Source: Thioalkalivibrio sp. (GTDB lineage Bacteria > Pseudomonadota > Gammaproteobacteria > Ectothiorhodospirales > Ectothiorhodospiraceae). Taken from it: DNA of 5,535 nucleotides. How positions within the stretch are numbered: the first letter of the stretch is position 1; each line of letters opens with the position of its first letter. Below are positions 5,528-5,535 of the stretch, one piece after another. The translations under genes were made by a program, and so were the position numbers. Location: NCBI GenBank assembly GCA_003553165.1, contig PUOZ01000033.1, positions 1-5,535 on the forward strand, read 5' to 3'. The notes below the pieces were generated by a model. It saw nothing but the letters and a program-made list of their open reading frames with translations, was not told the origin of the DNA and did no database searches.

Positions 5528-5535
5528 AATGAAAC

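Noticed and set aside
5194..5532. Open frames on both strands across the tRNA genes
   Set aside because: They run through two complete tRNA genes and are translation artefacts of structured RNA genes.
1..5535. Transposon, prophage, CRISPR or attachment-site signs
   Set aside because: I found no transposase or integrase motifs, no regular direct repeats and no duplicated tRNA 3' end, so no mobile element is called despite the tRNA-adjacent insertion.

Overview
The window is GC-rich, gene-dense bacterial DNA. It most likely comes from a gammaproteobacterium. The order uvrC, pgsA, then tRNA-Gly(GCC) and tRNA-Cys(GCA) is the order known from Escherichia coli (uvrC-pgsA-glyW-cysT). Both tRNA genes encode their CCA ends. 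The high GC and a fusion protein I do not associate with enterics suggest a non-enteric lineage, possibly a purple-sulfur or halophilic/thioalkaliphilic relative. That placement is inference only.

Layout. 1-307 (+) is the C-terminal end of the excinuclease subunit UvrC. pgsA (309-860, +), for phosphatidylglycerophosphate synthase, follows after one base. After a 158-base gap, 1019-2224 (+) encodes a 401-residue protein joining an N-terminal LuxI/FeeM-like (GNAT-fold) acyltransferase to a C-terminal cyclic-nucleotide-binding domain and an unassigned helical tail. A convergent gap (2225-2396) separates it from two minus-strand genes. These are a membrane-bound class III adenylate cyclase (3542-4870) and, 5 bases downstream, a TPR-like lipoprotein (2397-3536). 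The region 4871-5213 holds no gene I can support. A strong sigma70-type promoter (5214-5241) then drives tRNA-Gly (5260-5334). A terminator-like hairpin and a second hairpin fill the spacer before tRNA-Cys (5415-5488).

How the genes may work together. uvrC, pgsA and the tRNAs are housekeeping genes. The three genes between pgsA and tRNA-Gly look like a separate cAMP module set into this conserved neighbourhood. The cyclase has an extracytoplasmic sensor region, a HAMP linker and all the main catalytic residues. The lipoprotein is probably cotranscribed with it and could supply or scaffold the periplasmic signal. The convergent fusion protein has the conserved cyclic-nucleotide-contacting Glu and Arg, so it could be a cAMP-gated acyltransferase making an acylated small molecule or modifying a protein. 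The individual domain assignments rest on visible motifs. The circuit linking them is inference, and it is the most interesting hypothesis in the window.
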